Assembly: GCA_003049485.1 (NCBI GenBank)
Contig: PYST01000296.1
Span: 1-45,918, forward strand
Source of the DNA: Ophioceras dolichostomum
Taxonomy: Eukaryota; Ascomycota; Sordariomycetes; Magnaporthales; Ophioceraceae
DNA: 45,918 bases
Direction of reading: 5' to 3'
Part shown: positions 20,466 to 31,883 of the stretch, piece after piece
Numbering within the stretch: position 1 is the stretch's first letter
How the letters are laid out: every line of letters begins with the position of its first letter
Notes under the pieces: model-generated
What the model was told of the DNA's origin: nothing
The model's input: only the letters and a program-made list of their open reading frames with translations
Databases searched by the model: none
Position numbers and translations under genes: made by a program

Positions 20466-23440
20466 TCAACCTTCCCCATCCTGCCCACCACTCCACCAAC
20501 TCGCCTTATTACCAGGGTCGACGATGTCGTCCCGCTCGCCGACTGGGTAGCTGGGCGGCAGGTCCTCGGGCCTCGCGCCCCAGCTGCCCGTCGGCGCGTC
20601 GGTGACGACGAGCTCGAGCAGCCCCCCCTCAGCGAAGAAGGCGTGCGTGATCCAGTTCTTGGTGTAGGGCTTGCCGTCGAGCGTCGCGCTCTCGATGTAC
20701 TTCCTGCGGTAGGTCGGGTCGAAGTTCTTTATACGTATCACCGCGTACTTGTTCGTGCCTTTCTTTTTGCTCTTCTTCGTCCTGCTAGTCCTGCTATTAC
20801 TACCACCCTTCTGTGTCTCTTTGTCGTCGTTTTCGTTCTTCTTGGTGGTGGTAGCTTTCCCACTCTCACCATTACCGGCCGCCCGGATGCGCACCTCCCT
20901 GAAGAACGGCGGCGTCAGGAGGTACACGTCCTGGCCCGCGACGGGGAAGAAGCCCATGAAGACGAAGGCCGAGAACGCGCCCATGGCGCAGTCGTCGTTT
21001 CCCGGGATGCCGTTGATGCTCGAGTTGAACTGGCTCGGGATGTAGCGGTGGGCCCAGTACGAGCTCAGGTCCGGCCTGCCGGCGTAGTGGAACTGGAACA
21101 CGGGCAGGAAGGCCTGCTCGTTGCCGATGTACGAGATCTCCTCGTGCCAGTAGCTCAGGCGGTCCGCGAAGGTGGCCGGCCCGTCCATGTGCTCGATCAG
21201 CGCGGCCATGTCCTGCGGCACGAAGAAGCTGTACAGCCAGGGGCTGCCCTCGTACGTCGAGTGACGCGTGTCGAAGTAGCACGAGTGGAAGGCCGTGCGC
21301 GGGCTGCACAGGCGCGGATTGGCGTAGACGAACCGGCCGTTGAGCTTGCGCGGCTGCATGAAGCCCTTGAAGGGGGACAGGACGATGTCGCCCGCGTGCA
21401 CCTCGCGGTAGATGTCCGCCTGGTCCGGGTGCCAGATGTTCTTCCAGTTGGCGCTGCGCTTGTAGTACTTGTCGGCGTCGGCCTTGTGGCCAAGGCCCGA
21501 GGCCATGAGGGAGATGCAGAAGTCGTCGTATGCGTACTCTACGAGGCGGGAGATATCCCTACTCATCGGGCCGGTGCCGTTTTTGTCCACTGGTCGATGT
21601 GACGTGTCAGCTTAGCTTCATTTCAGGCGTGGTACACACTCCGACTACTCTTCTTCTGCCCTGTTAGAATAGGCACCTAGGTGGGAATCAGCTTACCATC
21701 ATCGAATGGGATGTAGCCCAGGCGATGATACGAGACTAGTCCTCCTCGCCCCTCAATCCCCCAGGCCGCCGGTTCCACCTCGGCATCAGAGACGACTGCC
21801 TGATAAGCCGTGTCCCAGTCGATGCCGTCTCGGAGATTCTTGACGTAGGCATCGGCAAGCACCACGTCGGCGTTTGAGCCACCCTGAGAATAGCCTTTGG
21901 AAAAGCTCATGCGGCAGTCGGGCAGCTTCCCGACGTGCCGGTATATGTCGACCAGCGCCCGCACCATCTCCGTCTGCGCCACGGGATCGATGATGGTGAG
22001 CAAGGGGTGCTGGGCGCGGAACGAGTCCCAGATGCAGTAGAACGAATCGTAGTACGGCTCCTTGCTGCTCCACAGCGGGTTCTCGCCCGTGTAGTTCTGC
22101 GGCGAGATCATGGTGCGGTACAGGCCCGACCAGAACGTGGTGAGCATGTCCTCGCCGACGCCGGACGGGTCGATCTGCACGGCGGCGAGCTTCTCGCGCC
22201 ACGCGTCCTGCGCGAGGTGCACGGTGGCGTCGAAGTCGAAGTCCGGGATCTCGGCCTCGGCATTGGCGCACGCCTGGTCGACTGACATGAAGGACATGCC
22301 GACGCGGGCCAGGATGGATGGGGGAGAGGAGGAGGAGGACGTCGGGCTTTCGAATTGGACCCACGAGCCGGCGGAGCCCATGGGAATGTCATACCCGGAC
22401 CCGACACCATCGAGGAACTTGGGCTCCTCGGCGGGGCGCTCGCCTTTGAATGTTCCCGAGCGCCGAACGGTCGCGCCCTGCAAGTCCACGCATGCATAAG
22501 CCCTATAGTTGCCCGAACCGAACGACGGCGCGAACTTCCCTTCCCCCACGATGCGGGCGGTTGAGTTCCCCGGGTCCGCCCAGACCTGCGTGCCGCCCTT
22601 GCTCCGGCTGTTGCCGAGGTCGATGAGGTCGAACAGGATCACGGGGCTTAGGGGTATGTCTGGGATACTAGCGTCTATGAAGGAGAAGCGATACAGGGCC
22701 GTATGGTGTGACGCAGTCATCTCGGCCCGAATAGTGTTGTTGAGTGCTATGGCGAAGTAGCCTGGTGACGCCCTGGCCGAGCCATTCACACGAGACACAC
22801 CCCGTGTGGTTACGGCGAATTCGCATTTGTTCAGGTCGTCCTCCAGACATCCCGGCTGCACCCATAAGGGGAAGTTGCCCAGTGAAGGGTTTCCTCCAGT
22901 TCCGGAGTCATGGAGATGCTTGAGTCATGTTGTGTTAGTTACCGATGAGGCGGCCTCCCCAATAGGGGCAAACAGGAACTTATGTCTAAGGGGCTTAGGG
23001 CTTCATACAGAGAACCCAATGATGTTGCTCTGGTCGCTAACGAATCCAGCGGCGTTCTCGGCCTGGCTGTCCGTGTCAGCCCCAGCCTTGACCATGCCGT
23101 ACGGCAGCGTGGCCCCCGGGAAGACGTGTCCTCCGTTGACCGTCCCTATCAACGGGTCTACCCATCTGAGCACGTCGTCTGCCGCGAACCCGGACCTGTA
23201 GTTTTGACGAGTCGCCGAGGGGAAGAACCACATGCTCTCCACGTGGTCCATGTGCATCTGCATGTGCGGACGACTGCTCGGGACGAGGAAGAAGCAGAAC
23301 AGCGCGAAGACGGCCAGGGTGAGGAGCAGACGGCCCCTTCGCGGTAGCACCCCACCCAGCCGGATCTGCGGCGCCATCTTTTTCCTCCTCCCCCTGAAGG
23401 GACGCGAGGCTGGGGGCCTGGTCATGGCCTTGGCGATCAT
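20466..23440 (-). CDS. GH92 alpha-mannosidase, signal-anchored or secreted
   Basis: Glycoside hydrolase family 92 enzymes are calcium-dependent exo-mannosidases, mostly alpha-1,2, acting on N-glycans and mannans. Exons 23009-23440, 21697-22918 and 20466-21589 give 925 residues. A basic N-terminus precedes a hydrophobic segment (about 37-55, LLLTLAVFALFCFFLV), consistent with a type II anchor or signal. Family features in order: VDPLIGTVNGGHVFPGATLP, the SHLHDSGTG junction across intron 1, YDIPMGSAGSW, a segment ending PLWSSKEPYYDSFYCIWD, GGSNADVVLADAY, the HEEISYIGNE region (about 700-709) and INGIPGNDDCAMGAFSAF (about 744-761). The last two hold the usual catalytic acidic residues. About 790-831 is an unusual Lys/Asn/Thr/Ser-rich insert, which helps explain the extra length over typical members of about 770. 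Alternative starts exist at codons 6 and 22. Confidence 0.92.
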
Positions 23441-24409
23441 GCCTGGCTAAGAGTGAGCTGAAGGCAGCGAGTGATGGTGGGTCTTCTTCTCCGTTCGTTC
23501 ATCTAAGACTCCCTCTCTTCTTGCTCTGTCTCGCCTGTGAACTGGAGAAATCGTTTGAGGTCGGCGGCAACAGCTGAGCAGTTTCTGTTTGCTCTGCTGC
23601 TGTTGCTGCTGCTCTGGTGTCCTGTGGGTCAGAAATCGCCAAGACCTCTGAAGTCTCAGGAGGTGGGTGGTGGTAAATCCTCAAAGGGGAAAAGAGGACG
23701 AAGAACAAATAATTAAAAGCCAGTGTCAGGGGATGCAAAGGAACAATTGGAAGGCGGAAAGGAAAATTGAAGCCACAGAATTGCGCGTAAAGAGTCCAGC
23801 GTGGCGATTCACATTCAACACCCCCCGCGGCTTGGAAGCATCTGATCTTCAATGGGAGCCAGGGGGTGAGCCAAGTCCCAAGTGTCTGCGATTAGACTCT
23901 GTGGGGTTCAGCGTGTCACATCGAGCTGTCGACATTTCTCCCTCTTGTCTCCAGACAGACACGAGTTCTTGATAGAAAGAGAGCTTCAAAAGTCGGGAAT
24001 CCGGGATTTGAATACTTGTCCATTCCCAAACCAAAATGCACTTGATGTCCGATCTCTCTCGGCACCCCGTTTCTCGGCACTATGTACGGCCCGGAATCAC
24101 AGAAATCTCCTCGATATTGTTACCCCAACTACGGCTTCTCGGCTGAACTTGCCCGTCAGGCTTGGCACGTTCGATGACATCAACCTGAAAGAGGAACGAG
24201 CGCAAAAATAATAAGAAAAGAAAAGTAAAAGTACAGAGGATGTCATCGGTTCCAACATCTGCGCCAGCCCTCGTAGTCTGCGTGATCTCTTTGGGTGGAA
24301 GAAACCCCTTTCCTATCTGACATGTCGCGAAGTCACGTGGTTCTCCGCACGGGTTGCTGCCGACCCTGTATCCTCCCTGCCTGACGCCAATTGTGAAAAC
24401 TTCCCAACA
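23441..24409. other. Intergenic region, GH92 promoter / aspartic-peptidase-like 3' side
   Basis: The upstream region of GH92 and 3' flank of the next minus-strand gene. Short frames only; no RNA gene or repeat recognised. Confidence 0.5.
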
Positions 24410-26275
24410 TTATTTCGCGCTTCCATTGCCGCTCCCTGGTGAGGACAGCAGATCCCTCTTTTGTTGAGGTCCTAAGCCGTCGCCGTAACCACAGTCGAGT
24501 TCTGAAATTCCGTGCGCTGCAAGGGTCTCGTGCGGCAGATACGGTCCCAGCTCCGGCGTTAGACCGTTCTCTGTCATCAACTCGCGTATCGGCCCTGGCG
24601 CAAACATCCCGGCGTCCAGAGGCGTCGTCGCAGTCGTAGCCTCTAGCCTGGCAACAGCAGCGGCGGCTGAAGCAGTAAGGAGGTTCCTCTTCCTCCGTCG
24701 AAGAAGAATAATGCACGCCACCGCAAAGAGCAGGACGGCGCCCACCACGGCGCCGATTGCGATTCCAGCGATATCCCCGGCAGACAGCGAAACGGGGCCG
24801 CCGCCAACACCACCACCAACGCCCGGTGTTGTGGTGCTTGACGCCGACGAGTTGTCCGGGGGATTGCTTGCGAGCGGCAGCAGACTCCAGCGCCCTTCCC
24901 AAGAATTGGCGAAGTCGGCGGCAAGTTTTGTTGTGGTGAGGGTCGTCTCTTCCGGCCCCAAGGCGACCAGCGCCGGTCGGTCCCTGTTCATGTTGGGGCC
25001 CGGCGCCTGTGCCAGCCATTGCAGGTTGTGATCAAGGCTGACGCCCCAGAGAGCGGCCTGCAGAAACGCCCGGCCAAGGACTGCCATGTATGGGCTTGGT
25101 TCGCGACCCGAGAGCGGCCTGCAGGGAAAGTAGCGCCTCGGGGTATCGACGATCGGGGGGTCGAGTTGTAAGTTGAGCAGTTTAAAAGCTACCTTGATTG
25201 TCACCCTCTGGTCTCCAGTGTTGCGGATGTCGAAGCTTAGGTACGCAGATGAGTTGGTGATCCGTCCAAAGTTCGGGTTGTTCGTATCCCATAAGAAGAG
25301 TTTGAGCCGCTCACCGAACGTCACCGGCAGGTGCTGCGCGATTTCTTCGCACGCCCCTGCCGGCAAGTAAATGTATGGCTTGGACGGCTCCACTTCGAGA
25401 AACGCCCAAGTATCGTTGCCACCAGCCGGGTTGGTAATGCCGTAGGTGACGGTGCCGTTTCCTAGTCAATAGGCGACACGAGTTGGGCCGGGTGGCAAAT
25501 CGGGGAAAGGCGAGCCGCCCTCCTCGACCCCGATACCAAGCTCGGCCAGGAATCCGAGCTCGTTTTCGATCACGACTACGTCGCCTAGCGCCCGGCGCCG
25601 GTCATATCCCCCCAGCACGAGCGAGCCTTCTTGGCCGAGCAACGCGCTACCCATGTGCAAGGTGAACGATGCGGACGCCGTCTGGCCGGCCTTCGTAGTA
25701 GAGTTGAGGAATAAGGGCTCGGCCTCTGTGGCGCTTTCAGCCCATGGGACCGGTGACCCGAGGCCAAACACGCCGACCGGGTCTGAGCCGTTGTACGCCA
25801 TGTTGTACGCGACACTGCCCGACAGGTGGACCTCGTCGCTGTCGCTGACGAACACGTTCTGCGTTCCGTTACAGTGGCCGCCCACCGGTTTTGCCATTGG
25901 TTCGACCGACATGGGGAAGATCCGGCCATGCCACTCATAGTCGTTTTCCCAGATGTTGTCCGCCTTGGAAGCGTTCCCCCACTTGTACCCGCCAGCCGCC
26001 TCCGTGAAGTATGCAGTCCGCAAATGGATGCTGACCCACATCGGGACCACATACCCGTAGTTGGCGATGGAGGCTACCATGACCATCGGGGCCTGCCACG
26101 GTCCGTCGGGCCCGAACGCGGTATCAGGAAATGAATTTAAATGGTTCGACCACAGAATGTCGACTGGTACGGGCCCTGTGCTGGCTGCCCCAACGGTCAC
26201 TACTATGCCGCTGGTGGCAGCAGCAACAGTCTGCCATGCTACGCGGCAGCATCGGCTTGGTTGTCGGGCCCCCAT
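24410..26275 (-). CDS. Aspartic-peptidase-like type I membrane protein interrupted by in-frame TGA
   Basis: One long frame of 622 codons is broken only by TGA at 25466-25468. The N-terminal part has a weak signal-like segment, GPDGPWQAP, YNGSDPVGVFGLGSP and GSLVLGGYDRRRALGD, which resembles pepsin-fold (A1) proteins. After the TGA come YIYLPAGACEEIAQHLPVTF, LWDTNNPNFGRI, TPRRYFPCRPL and VLGRAFLQAALWGV, the typical C-lobe ending, then a transmembrane helix (AGIAIGAVVGAVLLFAVACI), a basic RRRKR and a cytoplasmic tail. Canonical D-T/S-G catalytic triplets are not evident, so it may be a non-catalytic relative. The codon after TGA is CTA, the known readthrough-promoting context. A 75-nt in-frame intron (donor gtatcg, acceptor ctag) could also remove the stop, but it would delete the conserved-looking GIGVEEGGSPF and has a poorly placed branch site. 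A start at 26296 is also possible, and the frame is open to 26476. Confidence 0.65.
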
Positions 26276-28539
26276 GAACGCCCGTCTCGTGCACATAGCG
26301 CAGTGCTGATAGAGTAGTATTTCTATAATGTCATCGATAGCCGGGTAGCTTGAGAGCCTGTCTCTTAATTTACCAAGGTAGAGGTAGTTAAAGGGAGGAG
26401 CAGGTGGATGGAAGAGCATTGGAAAGCAAATATAAAAAATTGCGAGAGCCTTCAGTACTCCAGCTCTGATGTGCAATCGGTTATTTGTTTAATCTAAAAC
26501 CCTTAGCCCCCAAAACCTTCTAAGCGGTATGCCGTACTACGCACTACGCCATCTTCCATCCAATAAAGCGGCAAACTACATGAACCTCTTCGCTGATATA
26601 TAACCAAGTCTGTTTAAACCACACGCACCCTGCATGACTGCGGGTGCGGCTTAGCTACCGAAATATGAGAACAGGATGACAGGCGGGAATGGGCAACGAG
26701 GCAGAGCGGCCGTTTTCCCTCTTTGCACTCCTCTTTAGAGACGCTTCGCCCATGAGGCAATGGCCAATAAGCATTGAGAAACCTGGAAACAAAACTTCTA
26801 TTGATAGAATGACTTCCTAAGCCTACTTCATTAGGTACCTACCTACCTACCCGTCTGATCAACTCGATGAGGTAGGTAGGTCGGCTGACTGACTGGCGTC
26901 AAGGGGGCACATGCCAGCCTCACTCCCTTTCTTCCATGTCGTAACCCATTGTCCTTCGTCACGAGGATGCAAAACCTCGGGGGGCATCAGTGACATGACG
27001 AGAAAAAAGATAGGAGACAAAATGGGAGAGGGAGCGGTGCAAACAATCCGGTGGTAGCTACCTGAACCATGAACGGGGCTCGGCGCTACCCGAGGACTGA
27101 TCCGGTCGACGAGACTAGATCGTACTACAACATCGTCATGGAAGGGAACCGGCCCCCGGGACTAGTTGCTCTCCTCTCACGACGAGACCTCATGCCGCCT
27201 TCGTCTTTGGTGTGTGAAAGTGAATGCTAACAAGGCTGACTGGCCTGGGACAGATGCCCCGAGCCTGCGTCCCCCGTCAACGAGCCGCGTCTTTCTATGC
27301 GTGCGATGTGAGTTTGCGCATCCCCAACAATCATAAAGCCCGACTGCGGCCACGGGGCGGGCAAAGCCGCTCGAACTGGTGAAAACAAGCGCTCTGTTAG
27401 CATCAAGGCGTGGTACTTCGGCACCGTGCGTAAGGGGTCTCCAAGCCGAAAATGGGGCGAAAGTAGGAGCTAACTAACGTACCCGCATGGCGTGGTGGAG
27501 TGATGCTCATGGAAGTTTTGAGGAGATGGTATCTCTATATATTGGAAACCCGCACTGATGCCCCCGCGGTAAGAACGAAGACGGTGCCTTGCGGACATGG
27601 ACGGAAGCAGTGGTAGTCTGAGAGCACATCAGACGCTAGGTAGGCAGGTACGGATCAAAGGCTCTCGGAGGACCGACGCGTTGTGCTACCGATTGGCTGG
27701 CATTGGGAAGCGAGGACGATCGATTCCCTGTAAGCCCTCGCAATGTCTGCTCCGCACAGGGTTCGCAACAACCCGTTGATCTTGGCCGAGTTTAGGTTTA
27801 GGAGAATTTAGAAATCCTTTTTTTTTCGCCTACGACGCGCAATCGCAGGTCACTCTTCGAGGAGCTCCAGCAGGTCCGCAAATTTTGTAGATAGGAGCAG
27901 ACAGGGTGCGGTGCCGAGTGGTGCAACGATTTTTAGTAGAGGTCAACAGGAGGAGTCAACATGACGGTTTACGGTCTGTATTCCATGACCCTAATATCTG
28001 TAGTATCTTCACCCCCCGCGCTGGTCTATTGCCCATCATTGGTGGCAAGCAGAGGAGAGCATTGCGATGCGGGTTCTTCCGGATGAATTCGCCCTCCTCG
28101 ATAGAGCAGGCTTTCGGTCGCTTGACGAAGTATGGAGGTGTCCCTGCCTAGGTCTGAGTATATAGTATTGGATTGAGAGGTCTGGGTGTGTCATTTCCTC
28201 AGAGCGGGAGCGGCCCTTAAAGTGACTTGGTTGTGGATGACGTTCCGCCAGCTTGAAGTAGTGTGAAGCTTTGATGATTTTCAAGACGGATGGGCCGCGC
28301 TCGACTGGGGCACTAATTACCGACCCTGTTCCCTGCAATATTCCCCAGGCCCTTGCAACCTACCTACCTACCTAGGCGGCCCCACTCACTGGATGGGAGA
28401 AGGCGGTAACGGATTCTGCCACTACCGCCAACTCTACGGTCGATAAGTGCACCGTTCGCACCCTTGACATTCCCACCAACGACGCCTGCCAAACCTCTCT
28501 CCCACATTCACGCAACCGAACTTCCCACAATCAAGCACG
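26276..28539. other. Divergent intergenic region without a recognisable gene
   Basis: A 2.3-kb spacer between a minus-strand and a plus-strand gene, so both promoters lie here. An inverted pair of CCTA/TAGG blocks lies at 26836-26881 and another CTACCTACCTACCTAGG block at 28360-28375. Short open frames show no family signature. Confidence 0.45.
26836..26882. repeat. Inverted CCTA/TAGG tetranucleotide repeat
   Basis: ACCTACCTACCTACC on the left faces GAGGTAGGTAGGTC on the right across about 20 nt, so a hairpin with a stem of about 11-12 bp is possible. Similar blocks recur elsewhere in this window. Confidence 0.6.
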
Positions 28540-29451
28540 ATGGCAAACGCCAGAGACGAAGATATCCGGTTGCCGCCCTCTGATGATGAAGAAGAAGAAG
28601 AATACGTGTCTAGTGACGACGAGTCTGACGATCCTGAACCGTCCATCCATGAGAGTGATGACGATGACGAGGAGACTGCACCGAAATACCCTCGCATCGT
28701 TAAAGTAAGTCCTACCCGTCCTGTCCCATTCAGTTCCTTAGTCTCGGAACGCGTCCTGATATCTTCCTCGCTCTTTTTTTTCTTTTTCTTTTAGTTCCAA
28801 TACAGTGGCAGTACGGTATCAGCGACAGCCGAGCAACCGTATGTTCGACATAAGAATGTCCTCCGCCTCACGATCCATCGTAGCACTTGGCTACTCATCC
28901 TCATCTCGCTCCTCGCAAAATTGCCCGCTTTCGCGCGAGCCCTTGCGGCTAAGATTCGACCCGCCTGGTTCCTCCCCCGCACGTTTGTGCTCAAGCAATA
29001 CAAGCGAGGCTGGAAAAAAGAGTTTAACAACGAGAAGAGGATGTACACACGGCTAGAGGCCCTCCAGGGCAGACTGATTCCCGAGTTCTACGGCGAGGTC
29101 GAGTTCGAAGGCGTCAGAGCCCTGATCATTTCTGAAATACGAGGCGTGCAGGTTCTCGAGCAGGCCCAGGATCGCTTAAGCCGCGACGAGTTCATCAGCC
29201 TTTTGCTACCTAGCCTGCGAGAGCTGGCGGACCATGGCGTCTACCAGGGTGACAAAAAGCTACACAATCTTATCTTGGTCGAGAACCGCAGCAGGCTGGT
29301 TTTCATCGACTTAGAGAGGATGTACGAGGGGAGCCCGGAATACTTCGCCAAGGCATTTGCGATGATTGGTGCGAAGTTCTGTCTCGCGGTGTGTGATTGG
29401 CAAGCGTCATACGACGCGTTCTTGTCGAGCTCTACTTTGTATTCTACATAG
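28540..29451 (+). CDS. Short protein-kinase-like protein
   Basis: Two exons (28540-28704, 28795-29451; donor gtaagt, acceptor ttttag after a T-rich tract) encode 273 residues. Residues 1-50 are an acidic Asp/Glu/Ser region. A hydrophobic stretch (LLILISLLAKLPAF) lies near 85-98. The rest resembles a compact kinase fold: FVLKQYK (possible beta-3 Lys), NNEKRMYTRL (alpha-C Glu), LIISEIRGVQVLEQ (hinge), VYQGDKKLHNLILV (catalytic loop with Asp, Lys and Asn kept but the usual His-Arg before Asp replaced by Gln-Gly) and LVFIDLERM in place of DFG. It is shorter than canonical kinases and lacks a clear Gly-rich loop, so activity is uncertain. Related short kinase-like proteins are common in filamentous fungi with no known substrates. 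The next gene on the same strand begins about 490 bp downstream. Confidence 0.75.
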
Positions 29452-29704
29452 CGTTCCACGACTATAACCAATGGCACCTAGATTTGACCCTCCCAAGGAC
29501 AAGTGCTGGGAATCGAGTTGGTTCGCCCAAGGCAGCGTCAAGGCGAACCCGGGCGTAGAAGCCGGGCGCAGAAAAGGCAGATTTTCTTGGGCATCGATGC
29601 AGCAAGGCTCCCACACTTCCTCAGTCCTGGTGCTGCTGTTGGACATCCCGCGCTGGTGCCTGCTCCGACCGCCTTCCTCTCGCTCCTTCTCCCCTATATG
29701 CATC

Positions 29705-29837
<133 letters not shown>

Positions 29838-29940
29838 CGACAACGAATATATTTATAAAACCGTCTCTTTCAAACCCTACTACTTCAGTTTAACCAAACA
29901 TCTCATCCTCGCTCTAGACTAGAAAGTCGATACCGATACC

Positions 29941-31053
29941 ATGAGCGTCCCCCTGAGTCAGATGCTGTACCAACATCCAACGAATCCGATCGAGGATACA
30001 AACCAACACACCACTACAGATAAGAAATGGACACATGCCTACCCGTCGACTTACCAGCTTCAGGTTCGAACCAGGACGGACGCATCAGGCAGCGTGATAG
30101 CCGAGTTCGACAACGCCCTGCTCGGCCTTTACGACGACGACCAGCAGCGGATGAGCGAGCTCGCACACCCCGTCAACTTTCGAAAATGGCTTCTGCAGTC
30201 GGAGTCGGACGGGATGCTCTGGTTCCACACAGAAATCTCGAACGTTGTTTTGGCCGCCTGGGCCAGATTCCCGCTGCTGACCCAAGTGTCCGAGGAGAGT
30301 CCGCATGCCACCCAAACCACCAAAAACGCGGACACCGTGTACTCCATGGACCAGAACGGTTCGCGGCAGCAGTTGGTGATCGGAGAGTTCAAGAGAGGGC
30401 TCATCGATCGGTCGAGCTGGCAGTCCGGAAACCTGGAGGAGTCGCAATACAGCCTCGCCAGGGAGCTTAGGGGGTAAGTTGCAACTCGTTACACTACCCT
30501 ACCTACCTAGGTACTTGACATTACCTCCCCACATTGCCTCGGATACCAAGTTAGTGGTCAAGTGGGTTCGGACCGATCCGGCCGCTGAATGAAAAGGTCC
30601 AACCGCGCCGTCCTCTGTAGTTATGCGTACCTGTACGACTGCCCCCAAATTTTCTGCTTCGACCACCAAAACTTCCTGATGCTCCAGTTCCGCGCCACGC
30701 AAAGGGCCGAGATCAAAAGCTCCAAGTGTCCGGTCGACTGCTGGGTCATCCCCCGCAAGAACCCGGGCGGCACGACCCTCCGGGAGGCCCTCTACCGGCT
30801 CCTCGTGCAGGGCATGCGCAGGTGCCAGGCCCTGACGCCGGCGACCAAAACTCTCCACGGAGTGCCCGTTACGCGCGAGTTCTTCAGCGGGCGGCCGATC
30901 GCCAAGGTGAACGGGCAGCTCACCTACGAGCCGTGGGGGTACACTCGATGGGTCGACCCTGCCTCCGGCGCGTTCTACTGGGTTGATGCCCAGGGCACGC
31001 CCCTTGTCAGCCAGGACGGGGGCAGGGTGTGGGATACACATCGGCTCTGGTAA
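29941..31053 (+). CDS. Uncharacterised fungal protein with possible PD-(D/E)xK nuclease core
   Basis: Two exons (29941-30473, 30621-31053) give 321 residues. The intron is set by phase: LARELRG joins YAYLYDCPQIFCFD. I do not recognise a named family. The segment MDQNGSRQQLVIGEFKRG (about 134-151) has the layout of a PD-(D/E)xK nuclease core: an acidic residue, a hydrophobic strand, then E-x-K, with a polar helix (ESQYSLARELRGYAYLYD) after it as in many restriction-like folds. The classic Pro-Asp is not clear, so this is a structural guess. The C-terminal third has KCPVDCWVIPR, TLREALYRLLVQGMRRCQ, and Trp/Gly-rich phrases ending VWDTHRLW. It lies in tandem with the kinase-like gene; fungal effector-like proteins sometimes combine such nuclease and kinase domains. 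Confidence 0.65.
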
Positions 31054-31484
31054 TTTCTCGTAACGTAATGTATGTTGGACTGTGGTGTGTATTGGACTGT
31101 GGTGTGTGTTATACTGTCTTTTCCCAGGGGCTAACGTGGACCGTCCACGGGCATATGCCGTCGTAGAAAATACGGTACAGGCAAAGCACTGTTACCTTAC
31201 TCGTCAGTTGCAAAGCTATATAGAGGCTAGGGAACCGTGCCGACCCTGTACCAAAAGCATATGGCGCAGTAATGTGGGTAAACAGTGCCGATCCGTAGCC
31301 CTGTGGCGATCCGTAGCCCTGTGGCGGGTATAACGCCCATGAAACAGTCCTAGTACGGTTTAAGATTGCTGGCACGGATGTGTATTTAGTATAACGCCGG
31401 AATCCCCTAGAACCGCTGAGGCACCGAGCCGGCACGGCTCTAGGGCCCCTGTAAAGCCCAGCTATATAGAGATGCATCTGATGG
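31054..31484. other. Intergenic region with short tandem repeats
   Basis: It includes an imperfect repeat of ttggactgtggtgtgt (about 31075-31108) and two perfect 18-nt units at 31289-31324. No gene was recognised; a decayed mobile element is possible but no terminal repeats were found. Confidence 0.45.
31289..31324 (+). repeat. Two tandem copies of an 18-nt unit
   Basis: The unit CGATCCGTAGCCCTGTGG is present twice head to tail with no mismatch, in intergenic DNA. Confidence 0.9.
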
Positions 31485-31740
31485 CCTCCTCCGTTTCAAA
31501 AGAGTGATTGCCCTACTGAAAACTTGTCCGCGAAAGTAGGCGAGGCTTCCTCTCCTTCAGGTCCAAAAGCATCTGCCCAAAGAGGCTGTTGGCCCACGAG
31601 AACCTGACACCATCAAGCTGGTCAGTCGGACCAGGCCCGCGAACAAGCTGGCATAGCAGCGCAAAGGGACAACGGGAGCGGGGGACGATGGGGAAGAGAG
31701 GGGACAAAAAACTGTCTCCCTTACCAAGGCCTCGTGAAGA
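31485..31740 (-). repeat. Distal copy of the GH125 terminal exon and its flanks
   Basis: A second copy of the end of the GH125 gene. It holds the last bases of the penultimate exon with its donor (CCTTG|gtaagg at 31725/31724), a 121-bp diverged intron, and a complete 91-nt terminal exon at 31513-31603 ending in TAG. The exon differs from the proximal one (31884-31974) at six positions, five of them silent; the remaining change is Gly to Ser. Splicing from the penultimate exon (donor at 32052) directly to this exon would keep frame and length. Confidence 0.85.
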
Positions 31741-31883
31741 GGAGGTGTGGGAGCCTGTATCGATGCCCAAGACAATGTGCCTTTTCAACGCCTGGCTTCA
31801 ACGGGCAAAGCAACATTACACAACAGGCCTTGTGCATATGTACGCTATCGCATAGCCCCCTCCCTTTCAAAGTGGTCATCGCC

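Noticed and set aside
20451..21602. 383-codon plus-strand frame opposite GH92
   Set aside because: Antisense shadow of a clearly conserved GH92 exon.
31200..31480. Possible decayed mobile element near short repeats
   Set aside because: No terminal inverted or long direct repeats and no coding remnant were found.
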